A stretch of 64,000 nt of DNA from assembly GCA_003963315.1 (NCBI GenBank), contig RXJP01000016.1, positions 62,001-126,000 on the forward strand, given 5' to 3'. This document shows positions 1 through 8,902 of this stretch, piece after piece. Both the position numbers and the translations under genes were made by a program. The notes under the pieces are model-generated. The model did no database searches. It saw only the letters and a list, made by a program, of their open reading frames with translations, and was not told the origin of the DNA. Every line of letters starts with the position of its first letter. The first letter of the stretch is position 1. This DNA comes from Rhodocyclaceae bacterium. GTDB lineage: Bacteria; Pseudomonadota; Gammaproteobacteria; Burkholderiales; Rhodocyclaceae.

Positions 1-1
1 A

Positions 2-262
2 CCCGCCACGGTGAACGATGTGCCGATGCGGGTGCTGATCCCGGCCTTCGTTACCTCGGAGCTGAAGACAGCCTTCCAGATCGGCTTCATCGTCTTCATT
101 CCCTTCCTCATCATCGACATGGTGGTGGCCTCGGTGCTGATGTCCATGGGCATGATGATGATGTCCCCGGTGATCGTGGCGCTGCCCTTCAAGCTGATGC
201 TGTTCGTGCTGGTGGACGGATGGAATTTGTTGATCGCCTCTCTGGTCCAGAGCTTCGGGTGA
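2..262 (+). CDS. fliP: Flagellar biosynthesis protein FliP, C-terminal part (truncated by window edge)
   Basis: C-terminal FliP sequence [23 protein letters not shown]...[23 protein letters not shown]; followed by fliQ, fliR. Confidence 0.95.
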   Translation, partial: PATVNDVPMRVLIPAFVTSELKTAFQIGFIVFIPFLIIDMVVASVLMSMGMMMMSPVIVALPFKLMLFVLVDGWNLLIASLVQSFG

Positions 263-266
263 CCCC

Positions 267-536
267 ATGACTCCCACTACCGTCATCGACATCGGCCGCC
301 ACGCCGTGGAAATCACCCTGCTGATTTCCGCACCGCTGTTCATCGCTGCCCTGGTCACCGGCCTCATCATCAGCATCTTCCAGGCGGCTACCCAGATCAA
401 CGAATCCACCCTGTCCTTCGTGCCCAAGTTGATTGTGGTCTTCGTCACCCTTTTGCTGGCCGGCCCCTGGATGATCACGGTACTGACGGACTACATCCGC
501 CGCCTCTACGAAGCCATTCCCAGCCTCATCGGCTAA
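267..536 (+). CDS. fliQ: Flagellar biosynthesis protein FliQ
   Basis: 89 aa, two hydrophobic helices, FliQ-like (ALVTGLIISIFQAATQINESTLSFVPK). Confidence 0.97.
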   Translation: MTPTTVIDIGRHAVEITLLISAPLFIAALVTGLIISIFQAATQINESTLSFVPKLIVVFVTLLLAGPWMITVLTDYIRRLYEAIPSLIG

Positions 537-699
537 AGCCCGGATATTCCACCAGACCGGCCCGTATACGTCGACATGCCGCAGCCAATGAGGAATGAGA
601 TGATTTCACCGGCCATCAGACTTGTGCCACCGGCCTTCGCGGTTGCTGGCGGCCGATACGCGGCGCCTTCACGCCACGATCCGGTGGAATATCCGGGCT
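537..699. repeat. 163-bp interval bounded by a perfect 17-bp inverted repeat (AGCCCGGATATTCCACC / GGTGGAATATCCGGGCT), MITE-like
   Basis: Arms 537-553 and 683-699 read directly; lies exactly between fliQ stop and fliR start. Confidence 0.7.
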
Positions 700-703
700 A
701 GCC

Positions 704-1513
704 ATGATCAGCATCAGCTCCGCTCAGCTCAACGCCTGGATCGCGCTGTTCATATTCCCCTTGGCCCGCATCATGGCGCTGCTGGCCACGGCGCCCATTT
801 TCAGCAACGCCACCCTGCCCCACCGCAGCCGCATCATCCTCGGTCTGGTGATCGCCTATGCCCTGGCGCCGGTGCTGCCGCCCATGCCCGCCGTACCGGC
901 CGGGTCCTGGGTGGGCCTGGCCATCCTGGCGGAGCAGGTCCTGATCGGGCTCATCATGGGCATGACCCTGCGCATCATCTTCGCCGCCATCGACTTGGCG
1001 GGAGAACTGATCGGCCTCCAGATGGGCCTGTCCTTCGCGGTGTTCTACGATCCGCAAAGCAGCGGCCAGACGCCGGTGGTGACGGAATTCCTCACCCTCT
1101 TCGCGTCGCTGATCTTTTTGGCCATGGATGGGCACCTGATGTCCCTCGCCGCCCTGGCGGAAAGCTTCCAGATGTTGCCGGTCACCCTTGAACCGTTTTC
1201 CGTCAAGGGTATCGCCGCCTTGCTATCCAAGGCCGGCGCATTGTTTTCCGCAGGGATCATGCTGTCCCTGCCCCTGGTCGCAGCCCTGCTCATCGCCAAC
1301 CTGGCGCTGGGGGTGCTCACCCGCATGGCGCCGACATTGAACTTGTTCGCCATCGGCTTTCCGGTGACCCTGGCGGCAGGCTTCCTGGTGCTGCTGCTGT
1401 CCCTGCCTTACATGGCCGCCGCCCTGGAACGATTCTATGGCGAGGGATTCAATGCCCTGGAAATCGTGCTGCGGGCCTCAATGCCAAAGCCCGGAAACCT
1501 GGGGCCGCAATAG
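704..1513 (+). CDS. fliR: Flagellar biosynthesis protein FliR
   Basis: 269 aa membrane protein following fliPQ; FliR-like sequence. Confidence 0.96.
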   Translation: MISISSAQLNAWIALFIFPLARIMALLATAPIFSNATLPHRSRIILGLVIAYALAPVLPPMPAVPAGSWVGLAILAEQVLIGLIMGMTLRIIFAAIDLAGELIGLQMGLSFAVFYDPQSSGQTPVVTEFLTLFASLIFLAMDGHLMSLAALAESFQMLPVTLEPFSVKGIAALLSKAGALFSAGIMLSLPLVAALLIANLALGVLTRMAPTLNLFAIGFPVTLAAGFLVLLLSLPYMAAALERFYGEGFNALEIVLRASMPKPGNLGPQ

Positions 1514-1521
1514 ACAGAAGA

Positions 1522-2028
1522 TCAACCGCCCGCCGGTTTCCCCTGGGGGGTGCCCGCCAGGCCGGTCAGCACGATCACGCCCTCTGAAGTGCGCTGCGAG
1601 CCGATGGCGTTGGATTCCAGGCCTTCGCTGTATTCCAATATCTTGAAATCCGAAAACCCCCCGGCATTGGCCAATTCCTTGGCCCGCCGGTTGAACACCA
1701 CGCGCGCCTCGCCGGCGCCGCCGGCGTAATAGCGCTTCATCTTGAGGGACAGCATGTAGTGGTTGTCCGCGAACTTGGCTTCCCGGATTTGCCAATTGGG
1801 CGCCAGGGGATCCACCACGTAATAGGCGATGGCGCCCACACCGCCCCAGTACAAAAGTTTTTCCAGGCTTACGGTGTAGGTGGGTGTCAGGGCGATATTC
1901 GTGGCCGGCACGATGGCGCCGCCCTTGGGGTAGGTTCCCGCTGCATTGGTGGAGCTGGTGAGGCTTCCCAGACTTTCGCAACCGGCCAGCAGCGCGGCAC
2001 CGAGCAGGAGGACGAGGCGCAGCTTCAT
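1522..2028 (-). CDS. Putative lipoprotein, translationally coupled to flgL
   Basis: Starting at ATG 2028: MKLRLVLLLGAALLAGCESLGS, signal peptide with LAGC lipobox; 1 bp after flgL stop. Confidence 0.8.
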   Translation of the reverse strand: MKLRLVLLLGAALLAGCESLGSLTSSTNAAGTYPKGGAIVPATNIALTPTYTVSLEKLLYWGGVGAIAYYVVDPLAPNWQIREAKFADNHYMLSLKMKRYYAGGAGEARVVFNRRAKELANAGGFSDFKILEYSEGLESNAIGSQRTSEGVIVLTGLAGTPQGKPAGG

Positions 2029-2029
2029 A

Positions 2030-4912
2030 TCAGAGATAGTTGAACAGGTTGAGATTGGATATTTTGGCAAAGGACTGCTGCGCCGCCTGCAATTCAGTCT
2101 GCTGCCGCATCAGGTCGGTAATGGCCTTGGAGTAATCCAGATCCTGAATACCGGACAAGGCCTGCTGGTATTGCAAGTCGAGATTGGAGCCGACGCTGTC
2201 CAGGCTGTCCAGTTCGTTCAGGGCCGAACCCACCGATGCCCGGGTCTTGCTCACATTATCCTGGGCCTGGCCCAGGTTGGTCAGGGCCTGGCCCGTCATA
2301 TTGGTCAGATAGTTGTTGCCCGTGGTGCCGATGGGTTTCGGATCTTCCAGGGCGGTGACCAGATTGGCGATGGTGTCGAAAACGCTTTGCGTGGTGGACG
2401 GCTTGATGGTGAACACATCGCCGCTGGCGGGCGGGCCATCGATCTTCACGGAAAAGCCGAGGTCGGTCACCGTGGTGGGCGGCGATCCCGCCACCGGGAT
2501 GTTGAGGCCAGAGAAGTTGATGGTGTCCCCGGGGCTGAATTTATGGGTGTAGGTCGTACCTGCCCCGCCGGCCACGGAAGTGCTGTTGGTGAACAGGGAC
2601 TTCTCCGTGGTGACATCCACCAGATCGTAGTACATCTGGTTCGGCGTAGTGCTGGTGTCATTCCAGAACCGCACTTCCAGATTGCGGGAGTTGGCGGGAT
2701 TGTTCCACTTGGACACATCCAGCACCTCTCCCGTGCCGACGATGGCGCTGCCGGTATTCACCGCGGCGGCGGTTTTATCCCCGGTCAGGAAATAGCCGTT
2801 GCCCAAGCCGTCGGTGCTTGCCTTGATGGTGAAGGCGTCGCCGGTCACCGGCGTACCGCTCACCGTCACCAGGGCGCCGAAATTGAAGGCGGCTTCAGCG
2901 GGAGACCCCTGCCCGCCGGCGCTGGCGATGTTGATGGCCTGGCCCGGTACATAGACGTGGTTGAAGGTATTGCCGGCGCCGCCGGCGGCGGAGGCATTGC
3001 CGTTGAAGAGGGAATGGCCGGTCGTCGCATCCACCAGATCGTAGAAGGTCGTTCCCGGCGCTGCGGTGACGCCAGCCGTGGCGGCAGGCGTGCCGAACAG
3101 GGTGGCCAGGCCGGTGTTGCCGCCCACGGCGGTGAGGTTCACGCTGGAGCCGAAACCCGCGGCGCTGGAAGTCACGACCAAGTGGTTGGATGCATCCAGG
3201 CTGACGGTGGCCCCCGCCGGCAGCACGCCCTGGATGGCCGTTACCAGGGAAGCGGCCGTGGTATAGGTGCCTGTGGGAACCGTCACGGTGGTGGCGGGAT
3301 TGGCGCCATCGAGGGAAATATTGAACTGGTTGTTGGCGGCGGTGAGCGTCAGCGGCGTCGCGGGGGCGGGCGGTGTGGCGGCGGCGGGAATGGGAACGGC
3401 CGTTCCTACCGACTGTCCTTGGGTCGTGGTGCCGCCGACGGTATCCACCCAGAAACGCACTTCCAGATTGCCGCTGTTGGCGGACTGCTGCCAGGCGGCG
3501 GGGTTGTTCACCAAGCCCTTGTCGATGGTGGCGTCGGCGTGCCAGGCGGCCACCGTCTTGGGCGTCACGGCGATCTGGCCGTTCTGCGGCCGGGCGATGC
3601 TGAACACGTCGCCGGATGCGGGGACGCCGGTAAAGGTCATGGTGGCGCCGAAACCCGTTGCGCCGCTGCCGGTGGTGTAGGCGGCGTTGAACCCGGACAG
3701 GCTGATGGGAACGCCGCTGGCATAGGCATGGGTGAAGGTGTTGCCCGCGCCGCCGGCCGTGGAGGCCGAGTTGGAGAACAGGGAATTGCCGGTGGTGGTA
3801 TCCACCAGGTCGTAGAACACGCTGCCGGGGGCGCTGGTGCTGCCCTGGGCATAGGAAGGCGTGCCCGCCAGGGCGGCATAGCCGGTGTTGCCGGACACGG
3901 CGCCCAGTTGGATGCTGGAGCCATTGCCTGCGGTGTTCGACGTGACGACCAATTGGTTGTTGCCATTCAGGCTCGCCGTCACCCCGGCTGGCAAAGCCCC
4001 TTGGATCGCGGTCAACAAGGCACCCGCCGAGTTGTAGGTGGCGGCGGGTATGGTCACGGTTTGCGCCGCACCGCCGTTCACCCGCAAGGTGAACTGGTCG
4101 TTGCTGCCGCCGGTGATGGTCAATCCCGGGCCGGCTGTCGCCGCCGCCAGATCCACGCTGCCGGCGCCGACGCCGTTGGTCACGACGCTGCCGCCGGCGG
4201 TGTCGGTCCAGAAGCGAGCCTCCAGGGCGCCGCTGTTCACCGGGTCGTTCCAGTCCGCCGCGGTGGTGACGGCAGCCGACGCCAGGCTGACGGCGACGGT
4301 ATTCGCCGTCTTGGCCGTTTGCATCCCGGTCTGGAACGTGCCGTTGCCGTTGCGAATCTTCATGAAGATATCGTCACCGGGAGCGCTGATGCCCAATTGC
4401 CGGGACGAGGACACTTGCAATTGGCGGATGCCGCTGTCGCCGCCGTACAGCACGCCGTTCTCGACGCTACCGCCGAAGGGACGGCTGCTGTCCTGGAAAC
4501 CCGCGAACAGGTAGCGGCCCGAACCGTCGGTGCTGTTGGCCAGGCCCACCAGTTCGGAGAAGCGGGCGCGCAGCTCGGTGGCGATACTCTTCTTGTCCAA
4601 ATCCGAAAGCGCCGCATCCCCGGCCTGGACCGCCAGTTCCTTGACCCGGGTCAGTAGGTCGGTCACCGACCCCAACTGGTTATCCACCAGTCCCAGGGCG
4701 CTCTTGGCATCAGTACGGGTAGACGCCTGGCTGCTGTTGATGTTCTGGGCCTGGCTCAAATCCAGCGCCCGGGCGGCACCGACCGGATCATCCGAGGGCG
4801 TGAGGATGCGACGCCCACTGGAGAGCTGCTGCTGGGTACGCAGCAAGTCGGAGGTACGGTTCTGGATGCCCCCCGACCCGGCGTTAAAAATCATCCCTGT
4901 ACTGACGCGCAT
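2030..4912 (-). CDS. flgL: Flagellar hook-associated protein 3 (HAP3), greatly expanded (960 aa)
   Basis: N-term MRVSTGMIFNAGSGGIQNRTSDLLRTQQQLSSGRRILTPSDDPVGAARAL and C-term flagellin-like helix; large repeat-containing insert. Confidence 0.93.
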   Translation of the reverse strand: MRVSTGMIFNAGSGGIQNRTSDLLRTQQQLSSGRRILTPSDDPVGAARALDLSQAQNINSSQASTRTDAKSALGLVDNQLGSVTDLLTRVKELAVQAGDAALSDLDKKSIATELRARFSELVGLANSTDGSGRYLFAGFQDSSRPFGGSVENGVLYGGDSGIRQLQVSSSRQLGISAPGDDIFMKIRNGNGTFQTGMQTAKTANTVAVSLASAAVTTAADWNDPVNSGALEARFWTDTAGGSVVTNGVGAGSVDLAAATAGPGLTITGGSNDQFTLRVNGGAAQTVTIPAATYNSAGALLTAIQGALPAGVTASLNGNNQLVVTSNTAGNGSSIQLGAVSGNTGYAALAGTPSYAQGSTSAPGSVFYDLVDTTTGNSLFSNSASTAGGAGNTFTHAYASGVPISLSGFNAAYTTGSGATGFGATMTFTGVPASGDVFSIARPQNGQIAVTPKTVAAWHADATIDKGLVNNPAAWQQSANSGNLEVRFWVDTVGGTTTQGQSVGTAVPIPAAATPPAPATPLTLTAANNQFNISLDGANPATTVTVPTGTYTTAASLVTAIQGVLPAGATVSLDASNHLVVTSSAAGFGSSVNLTAVGGNTGLATLFGTPAATAGVTAAPGTTFYDLVDATTGHSLFNGNASAAGGAGNTFNHVYVPGQAINIASAGGQGSPAEAAFNFGALVTVSGTPVTGDAFTIKASTDGLGNGYFLTGDKTAAAVNTGSAIVGTGEVLDVSKWNNPANSRNLEVRFWNDTSTTPNQMYYDLVDVTTEKSLFTNSTSVAGGAGTTYTHKFSPGDTINFSGLNIPVAGSPPTTVTDLGFSVKIDGPPASGDVFTIKPSTTQSVFDTIANLVTALEDPKPIGTTGNNYLTNMTGQALTNLGQAQDNVSKTRASVGSALNELDSLDSVGSNLDLQYQQALSGIQDLDYSKAITDLMRQQTELQAAQQSFAKISNLNLFNYL

Positions 4913-4936
4913 GATGTGGTGCTCCTAGATGTCGAC

Positions 4937-7753
4937 TCAGTGACCCAAACTGGTCAGCAGGTCGAACAGCTTGCTGGATATATCGACAATCTTGGCCGAG
5001 GCTTGATAGGCCTGCTGATAGCGGATCAGGTTGGCTGCCTCCTCGTCCAGGTTCACCCCGGAGAGCGATTGCACGGCGGTTTCCCCCTGGGTGACGAGAT
5101 TTTCCTGGGCGGTTTGGGTAACAGACAGTTCCCGGGCCTTGTTGCCCACCTGGCTGACGATCTGCGAATAAGCCGACTGGTAGCTGGCCGTCCCCCCCAG
5201 CAGGGTATTGGCGGTTTGCAAGCCGCCCATCGCCAGCAGGTTGCGGTTATCACCCGAGGCCGAAGGATTGGGGCTCACGGTGAAGGTATCGCCATCCACG
5301 GGGGCGCCACCGATCTGGAAGCTGAGCCCGTTGAAGGACACCGTCGCCCCCGCTGTGTAGGGCACGTAGTCGGCGCCGGCCACGGTGGGATCCATGGGGT
5401 AGGTCTTCATGCTGCCGTCGGCCTGGGTCACGGTGACCGTGGTACCCACCGGGAATCCGGTCAAGCGGTCCGGCAAGCCGCTGGCAGCGCTGCCCTGCTT
5501 GAAGGTGAGGGGAATATCCGCTGTCGGTAGGCTGGAAGGTGTCTTGACGAAAAAAGACAGGGGCGTGATCTGCTGGTTGTTGGCCAATTGCCCGCTGACC
5601 CGCACAGTCACCCCGTTGTAATTCACGGCGACGCCAGTAGTGGGCAGGGTCACGGGGGGTTGCGGCACCTGGGTCGTGCCGTTGACGATCACCACACTCG
5701 CCAATACGTTGGGCGGCGTGGCGAGATCGGTCAGCGTCACCGTAGCGCCGGCGGGGAAGCCGCTCAGGGTCTGGGTGGCGGCACTGTAGGTCAGGGTATT
5801 GGCGGCGGAAGCGTTACCCGGGCTGTATTCCGCCTTGACCATGGGGTTGGTGCTGTTCCCGGTAATGACCTGGTTCGGGCCGACGACGAAGGTATCCCCA
5901 TTGGCGGGCGTATTGGCGATCTGGAAACTGGTGCCCTGAACGCTGATGATCGCCCCGGCCTGGAAAGGGATGCGCTGGGTGGCGCTGCTCACGTCGAACA
6001 CAGTGCTGCCCACCTGCACCCGGGCGCCGATGGGGAAGCCCACCAGGGCATTGGCGGCGGCATCGTAGGTGAGTTTGAAATTGGCGGTCAGCCCGATGGT
6101 GCTGCTGTCCACGCTGCCGGTGCTGATGGTTCCCGTGCCGCTGTTGGCGGAACCCACCGAGGTGCGGATAGGGACCGCGGCGGCAATGTTGTTCACATCG
6201 TTGATGGCCACGGCCATTTGTTTGGCGGCATCCCGGGTGGGACGAATCAGGAAGCTGTCGCCAGGATTGGCCGCCCCATTGATGTTGAGGGTGAACCCCT
6301 GGGGTCCCGCCGCCACCATCAAGGATTGCAAGGCCTGGGCCTGGGTGCCGCCCGAGGCGGTCCAGGTCACGTTGTCGGACAACCGGGTCAGGGTCACGCC
6401 GCCATTGGTGAAGGTGAGACGGTAATCGCTATCGGTCAGGGATTGCAGATTCGACGCGGAGGAATCCAGTATCGCATTGCCGGTGTTGGTGCCATAGGTG
6501 GAAATCCGTTTGCCTGCGGTATTCGCCGGCTGGACCAGGAAAGTATCCCCCACCGACGGCTGGCCGGAGGTGAGGGAAATCTTGACGCCGTCCAGGGTCT
6601 GGGGCAATTGGGAAAAGGTGCCCAGATTGGTGTTGTCGGACAGGCGCGTCACGGAGTAGCCGCTGCTGCCGTACACGACCTTGTAGTCGCTGACGGTAAT
6701 GTTGGCCGAAATCGCGCCGGTGCCCGTATTGGTGGCGGCGCCGACCACCGTGGACGTCACCGGCTTGAAGAAATCCCCGCCCATGGCCCCGGTCAGATCC
6801 TCCCCCAGGTGATGCTGGGCATTGAAGGTGGTGGCGAACGTCAGGGCGATACGGCCCAGGGCATTCTGGGCGCTGTTCAGGGTTTCGCTACGGAACTGGA
6901 GCAGGCCGCTGAGATTGCCGCCGGCAATCAGGCTCTCGGGCAGTTGGATGGTTTGTCCGCTGGGGGAGGTCAGGGCGATACCCAATTCGCTCATGTCTTC
7001 CGGCGACGGTACCGCCTTGAGCTGGTAGGTTTGCGAGCCGGCTACCAGGGGCTGGCCGTTGCCGAAGAAAACGCTGTAGGTGCCGTCCGACTCCAGTTGT
7101 GTGCTGATGCGCACTTCCTTGTTGAGCTGGCTGAGCAGGTTGTCCCGTTGGTCGAGCAGGTCGTTGGCAGGCTGGCTGTCGCCGGCGGCCTGGGCCAGGA
7201 CGATGCGCTGGTTGATGTCCGCCACCTGCTTGACCAGGGAATTGATGGTGCCGACTTCGGTGGTGATCTGGGTATTGACCCCTTCGCGCAAGCCGCTGAG
7301 CTGCTGGTCCAGGGACTGGAACCGGGCCACCAGGGCCTGGGCCGAGGACAGTACGGCTTGGCGCGCAGGCACCGAAGAAGGCGTGGAACCCAGGGTCTGC
7401 AAGGACGAGAAGAAGCTGTCCATACCCGGGCTGAGGCCGGCGGAAGCATCGGCCAACAGGTTGTCGATCTGGCTGATCTGGTCGGAATAGGTCTGCAACT
7501 GGGCGACGTTGGTCTGGGCCGTCAGCACCTGGTTGTTGAGGAAGGAACTGTAAATCCGTTTGACGGTATCGACGTTCGTCCCGCTGCCGAGAAAGCCGCT
7601 CCCGGAAAAGAAGGGCGTGTTGGTGGTCTGGACGATGGTCTGCCGGTTGTAGCCCGGCGTGGACGCGTTGGAAATATTGTGGCTGGCCGTCTGGATGCCC
7701 ACTTGCGCGGCATTCAATCCCGATACGGCAATATTGAGAACGCTGGATCCCAT
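4937..7753 (-). CDS. flgK: Flagellar hook-associated protein 1 (HAP1), expanded (938 aa)
   Basis: N-term MGSSVLNIAVSGLNAAQVGIQTASHNISNASTPGYNRQ; C-term SGVNLDEEAANLIRYQQAYQASAKIVD. Confidence 0.96.
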   Translation of the reverse strand: MGSSVLNIAVSGLNAAQVGIQTASHNISNASTPGYNRQTIVQTTNTPFFSGSGFLGSGTNVDTVKRIYSSFLNNQVLTAQTNVAQLQTYSDQISQIDNLLADASAGLSPGMDSFFSSLQTLGSTPSSVPARQAVLSSAQALVARFQSLDQQLSGLREGVNTQITTEVGTINSLVKQVADINQRIVLAQAAGDSQPANDLLDQRDNLLSQLNKEVRISTQLESDGTYSVFFGNGQPLVAGSQTYQLKAVPSPEDMSELGIALTSPSGQTIQLPESLIAGGNLSGLLQFRSETLNSAQNALGRIALTFATTFNAQHHLGEDLTGAMGGDFFKPVTSTVVGAATNTGTGAISANITVSDYKVVYGSSGYSVTRLSDNTNLGTFSQLPQTLDGVKISLTSGQPSVGDTFLVQPANTAGKRISTYGTNTGNAILDSSASNLQSLTDSDYRLTFTNGGVTLTRLSDNVTWTASGGTQAQALQSLMVAAGPQGFTLNINGAANPGDSFLIRPTRDAAKQMAVAINDVNNIAAAVPIRTSVGSANSGTGTISTGSVDSSTIGLTANFKLTYDAAANALVGFPIGARVQVGSTVFDVSSATQRIPFQAGAIISVQGTSFQIANTPANGDTFVVGPNQVITGNSTNPMVKAEYSPGNASAANTLTYSAATQTLSGFPAGATVTLTDLATPPNVLASVVIVNGTTQVPQPPVTLPTTGVAVNYNGVTVRVSGQLANNQQITPLSFFVKTPSSLPTADIPLTFKQGSAASGLPDRLTGFPVGTTVTVTQADGSMKTYPMDPTVAGADYVPYTAGATVSFNGLSFQIGGAPVDGDTFTVSPNPSASGDNRNLLAMGGLQTANTLLGGTASYQSAYSQIVSQVGNKARELSVTQTAQENLVTQGETAVQSLSGVNLDEEAANLIRYQQAYQASAKIVDISSKLFDLLTSLGH

Positions 7754-7815
7754 GTCTGTTTCCCTGGCCGGTTCAACGGCAACAATTGCCGGAAGTTAAG
7801 GTCATGCCTTGCTTC

Positions 7816-7831
7816 AGCAACTGGCATGCCA
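7816..7831 (-). promoter_or_regulatory. Predicted sigma54 (RpoN) promoter for flgKL: TGGCATGCCAGTTGCT
   Basis: Matches TGGCAYG-N4-TTGCW with GG-N10-GC spacing; about 62 bp upstream of flgK ATG. Confidence 0.75.
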
Positions 7832-7903
7832 TAGCCGGGAATAAAAGGGAAAAATCCGCTTAATCCGTCACAGGTGGACGGGGAGTGACAACGCTATTCC
7901 GGA

Positions 7904-8839
7904 TCAGCCCTGCAACGAGGCGCGTAATGTCGTGCCGCCGATGATGCGCTCCAGCTTGGCGGCATAGGACGGGTCCGTGGCGTAGCCCGCCTGCTGCAAA
8001 CCCCGGGCGAAGGTGCCGCCGTCCCGGGCGCCCAGCACCCCCGCATAGCGCGGGTTGCCCGCCAACAGCCGGGCGTAATCCTGGAAGGACTCGGCGTAGG
8101 AGTTGTAGGCACGGAAGCGATCCACCTGCCGTTGCGGCTGGCCGTCCACGTATTCGGTGGTGGCAGCCTCCACCGCGGCGCCCGACCAACTGCGTCCGGC
8201 CTTGACGCCAAATAGGTTGTAGCTGGGCCGCCCGTCGCCATGGCGCGGCTCGGCGCGGCCCCAACCGGTTTCCAGGGCGGCGTGGGCCACCAGGAATTGG
8301 GCCGGGATGCCTGTACTGCGGCTGGCCTCCTGGGCATGGGGCCAGACCCGGGCGACGAATTCCTTCGCCCCCGCAGGCAGATCGCCGCTGCCGGAACCGC
8401 CGTTGTAGTCGTTCAGGGACGTGGGCGCCAAAGGTGAAGTTTGATCCAGGGGCCAGGCGCCACTGCCTTTCTCTAGGGGGATACCCTTGAGGATGGGATT
8501 GAGCAGCGGTGCGGACTCGGGTGCCTTAGGGTCCAAGGTCGTCATTCGCGACAATTGCTTTTCAATCAGGGCGGCAAGGCCGGTACCGTTGCCCTTGCTG
8601 GACATCACCTGGGCCAATTGCTGATCCAGCAACGACTCGTACATGCGGGTCTGGTCGCTGTCCATGAGCTCATCCTTGGGCGTCGCGTCCCGCATGGACT
8701 TGAGCACCATCTGCAGGAACATGGCCTCAAACTGGCGGGCAGCGGATTTCAGCGCCTGGGGATCGTTGCTCTTGGAAAGACGCTTGATGTCCGCCAGGCC
8801 GCGCTGGTCGAAAATATTGGCGTCGACAGGAACGGTCAT
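7904..8839 (-). CDS. flgJ: Flagellar rod assembly protein / muramidase FlgJ
   Basis: N-terminal rod-binding domain (AARQFEAMFLQMVLKSMRDA) plus C-terminal glucosaminidase domain. Confidence 0.96.
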   Translation of the reverse strand: MTVPVDANIFDQRGLADIKRLSKSNDPQALKSAARQFEAMFLQMVLKSMRDATPKDELMDSDQTRMYESLLDQQLAQVMSSKGNGTGLAALIEKQLSRMTTLDPKAPESAPLLNPILKGIPLEKGSGAWPLDQTSPLAPTSLNDYNGGSGSGDLPAGAKEFVARVWPHAQEASRSTGIPAQFLVAHAALETGWGRAEPRHGDGRPSYNLFGVKAGRSWSGAAVEAATTEYVDGQPQRQVDRFRAYNSYAESFQDYARLLAGNPRYAGVLGARDGGTFARGLQQAGYATDPSYAAKLERIIGGTTLRASLQG

Positions 8840-8902
8840 AGCCGCAAGGGTGTCACCAAAAGCCGCGGGGCGATCCCCGGATAAAACGGCAAAAATCAGC
8901 CG

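Noticed and set aside
622-1191. 189-aa ORF overlapping fliR in another frame
   Set aside because: fliR frame is clearly the coding one; the alternative is Arg/His/Pro-rich.
1946-4657. 903-aa plus-strand ORF opposite flgL
   Set aside because: Low-complexity G/H/Q/R-rich translation, entirely antisense to the clearly coding flgL; shadow ORF from GC-rich codon usage.
5588-7834. 748-aa plus-strand ORF opposite flgK
   Set aside because: Same antisense shadow pattern; no recognisable protein features.
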